Source of the DNA: JBBDSV01 sp040904785 | GTDB taxonomy: Bacteria; Actinomycetota; Nitriliruptoria; Nitriliruptorales; Nitriliruptoraceae | Direction of reading: 5' to 3' | Length of the DNA: 22,852 nucleotides | Assembly: GCA_040904785.1 (NCBI GenBank) | Contig: JBBDSV010000075.1 | Coordinates: 1-22,852, forward strand | Shown: positions 21,829 through 22,852 of the stretch, piece after piece | Position numbering within the stretch: position 1 is the stretch's first letter | How the letters are laid out: each line of letters starts with the position of its first letter | Made by a program: the position numbers and the translations under genes | The notes under the pieces: model-generated | What the model was told of the DNA's origin: nothing | Databases searched by the model: none | What the model saw: only the letters and a program-made list of their open reading frames with translations

Positions 21829-22821
21829 TTAGCGGCCGCTGCCGGCCGTCTGACGCCGTCGGTGGACCCAACCGGCGATGAGCCCGAAGATCCACACGGC
21901 TGCGAACGCGCCGGCGACGAGTGCGACGACGAGCGGCACCGTCCCCGCCTCGGGTGACGCGAGCGACGCATCGCCCATCGACGCGTTCGACGGCCACGGC
22001 CACAAGACACGCGCACTACCGATCATGAGACCGAGCATCACGGCGAGCACGAGATCGTGGGCACGGGCGAGCAACCAGTTGAGCGCGGTGGCGAAGACCG
22101 CGAGCCCGGTGACCGCACCCGCCACCATGACGACGAGTGCGACGACGTCGCGTGTTTCAACGGCGGCGAGCGTGGCGGGATAGAGCCCGACGACGAGCAG
22201 CAGGAACGCGCCGGACACCCCCGGAAGGATCCACGCGCAGGCGGCAACTGCCACACCCGCGAACAGCAGTGGAAGTCCCGGCGCGGCGACGGTCCCTGGG
22301 GTCAGTCCCAGGCCGACGAAGGTTGCGGCCGCCGCGAGCACGACGACCGCGCCGTGTCGCGGGCGCGGACGATGGAACTGCGTGCTCGCGACAGCGGCCG
22401 CACCGAGCACGAGACCCAGAAACACCGCCGACATCGCCATCGGTTCGGTATCGATCAATTCGCCGAGCACACCGGCGAGCGTCGCGATGGTGACGGCCAT
22501 GCCGGCCAACAACGCACCGACGAAGGGCCACTCGATCACAAGCACCGCACGACGGGCGGGCGCCCACCGGCCGCGAATGAGCAACGACAACACCCGAGCA
22601 CCTTGGCGGATATTGGCGATGAGTCGCTCGTAGATGCCGAACACGAGCGCGACCGTGCCGCCCGAGAACCCGGGCACGACCTCGGCGGCACCCATGGCCG
22701 CACCGACCACGAGCGATCCCGCGATCGCCAACGGGTTCGTCAGCGGCTGAGCGACCTCAGCAGGCCGCGGCGCTCGAGCCGGATCATCCGCCGTGTTCGC
22801 GCTCGACGCATCGTCGGTCAT
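21829..22821 (-). CDS. DUF368 membrane protein, PopT-type undecaprenyl-phosphate translocase
   Basis: The 330-residue polytopic membrane protein shows the DUF368 signature twice: AAEVVPGFSGGTVALVFGIYERLI near residue 50 and ACAWILPGVSGAFLLLVVGLYP past the middle. These repeats point to an inverted-repeat transporter fold with about eight to ten helices. Family members called PopT return undecaprenyl phosphate to the inner leaflet for reuse in wall synthesis; this role is established elsewhere and inferred here. The ATG at 22821 has GGGAGGT eight bases before it, favoured over a GTG nine codons upstream. Wall-precursor genes ddl and a dapC-like gene lie in the same window, though in other transcripts. 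Confidence 0.88.
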   Translation of the reverse strand: MTDDASSANTADDPARAPRPAEVAQPLTNPLAIAGSLVVGAAMGAAEVVPGFSGGTVALVFGIYERLIANIRQGARVLSLLIRGRWAPARRAVLVIEWPFVGALLAGMAVTIATLAGVLGELIDTEPMAMSAVFLGLVLGAAAVASTQFHRPRPRHGAVVVLAAAATFVGLGLTPGTVAAPGLPLLFAGVAVAACAWILPGVSGAFLLLVVGLYPATLAAVETRDVVALVVMVAGAVTGLAVFATALNWLLARAHDLVLAVMLGLMIGSARVLWPWPSNASMGDASLASPEAGTVPLVVALVAGAFAAVWIFGLIAGWVHRRRQTAGSGR

Positions 22822-22846
22822 CGCCATCACCTCCCGGGTCGCGGGC

Positions 22847-22852
22847 ACGCTA
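22847..22852 (-). promoter_or_regulatory. Candidate -10 box for the DUF368 gene at the window edge
   Basis: Minus-strand TAGCGT, 25 bases before the ATG at 22821; the -35 region would lie outside the window. Confidence 0.25.

Noticed and set aside
1..22852. tRNA, rRNA, CRISPR array, insertion sequence or prophage
   Set aside because: No cloverleaf, rRNA segment, regularly spaced repeats, transposase or phage gene was found on reading; gene gaps are short and the genes are core functions.

Overview
The window is a high-GC actinobacterial chromosome segment, by eye about two thirds G+C, with many GTG starts and NNC/NNG codon use throughout. The order smc - mutM-like - rnc - rpmF - DUF177 - DivIVA-like - coaD - rsmD ... 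recG - fakA-like - rpmB - ddl - gpsA - cofC/fbiD matches, from memory, the Rv2922c-Rv2983 part of the Mycobacterium tuberculosis chromosome, with other genes removed or inserted. Some sequences are clearly non-mycobacterial: a divergent MutM homologue, a PtrB-type oligopeptidase beside rsmD, and a secreted PQQ-like propeller. Together with the F420 genes this suggests a deep actinobacterial lineage such as Acidimicrobiia (Ilumatobacter-like). The lineage is an inference; no rRNA or other marker is present to settle it.

Layout. Positions 1-3343 (minus): a run encoding a SepIVA/DivIVA-like coiled-coil protein, DUF177, L32, RNase III, a MutM-like protein and the start of SMC. Positions 3488-6708 (minus): PtrB, RsmD and CoaD, tightly packed. 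Positions 6849-7262 (plus): an F420-type nitroreductase. Positions 7285-11063 (minus): a FakA/YloV-type DAK2 protein and RecG. Position 11286 (plus): L28. Positions 11538-14324 (minus): GpsA, a chloramphenicol-phosphotransferase-like protein and Ddl. Positions 14421-15113 (plus): CofC/FbiD. Positions 15040-15513 (minus): a LapA-like membrane protein. Positions 15576-15788 (plus): a degenerate cold-shock-like protein. Positions 15822-17900 (minus): SerB followed by an unknown protein. Positions 17993-19534 (plus): a secreted beta-propeller. Positions 19539-20534 (minus): prephenate dehydrogenase. Positions 20644-21825 (plus): a DapC-like aminotransferase. Positions 21829-22821 (minus): a DUF368 (PopT-type) undecaprenyl-phosphate translocase.

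The genes are mostly core housekeeping: rRNA processing and ribosomal proteins, DNA processing, envelope precursor supply (Ddl, DapC-like, DUF368, GpsA), cofactors (CoaD, CofC) and amino-acid synthesis (SerB, TyrA). Three gene pairs share 4-base GTGA stop/start overlaps, which implies translational coupling. Several divergent promoters have a TANNNT box 6-8 bases before the start codon, which implies leaderless mRNAs.

No tRNA, rRNA, CRISPR array, insertion sequence or phage gene was seen. No gene-free stretch exceeds 300 bases; the largest is about 222 bases between fakA and rpmB. I did not find a whole undescribed multi-gene system. The best leads are single genes: a MutM homologue that has lost its catalytic proline and most other key residues, a kinase-fold protein with a lysine-less P-loop inserted between gpsA and ddl, and an unassigned protein with an ADP-ribosyltransferase-like N-terminus.
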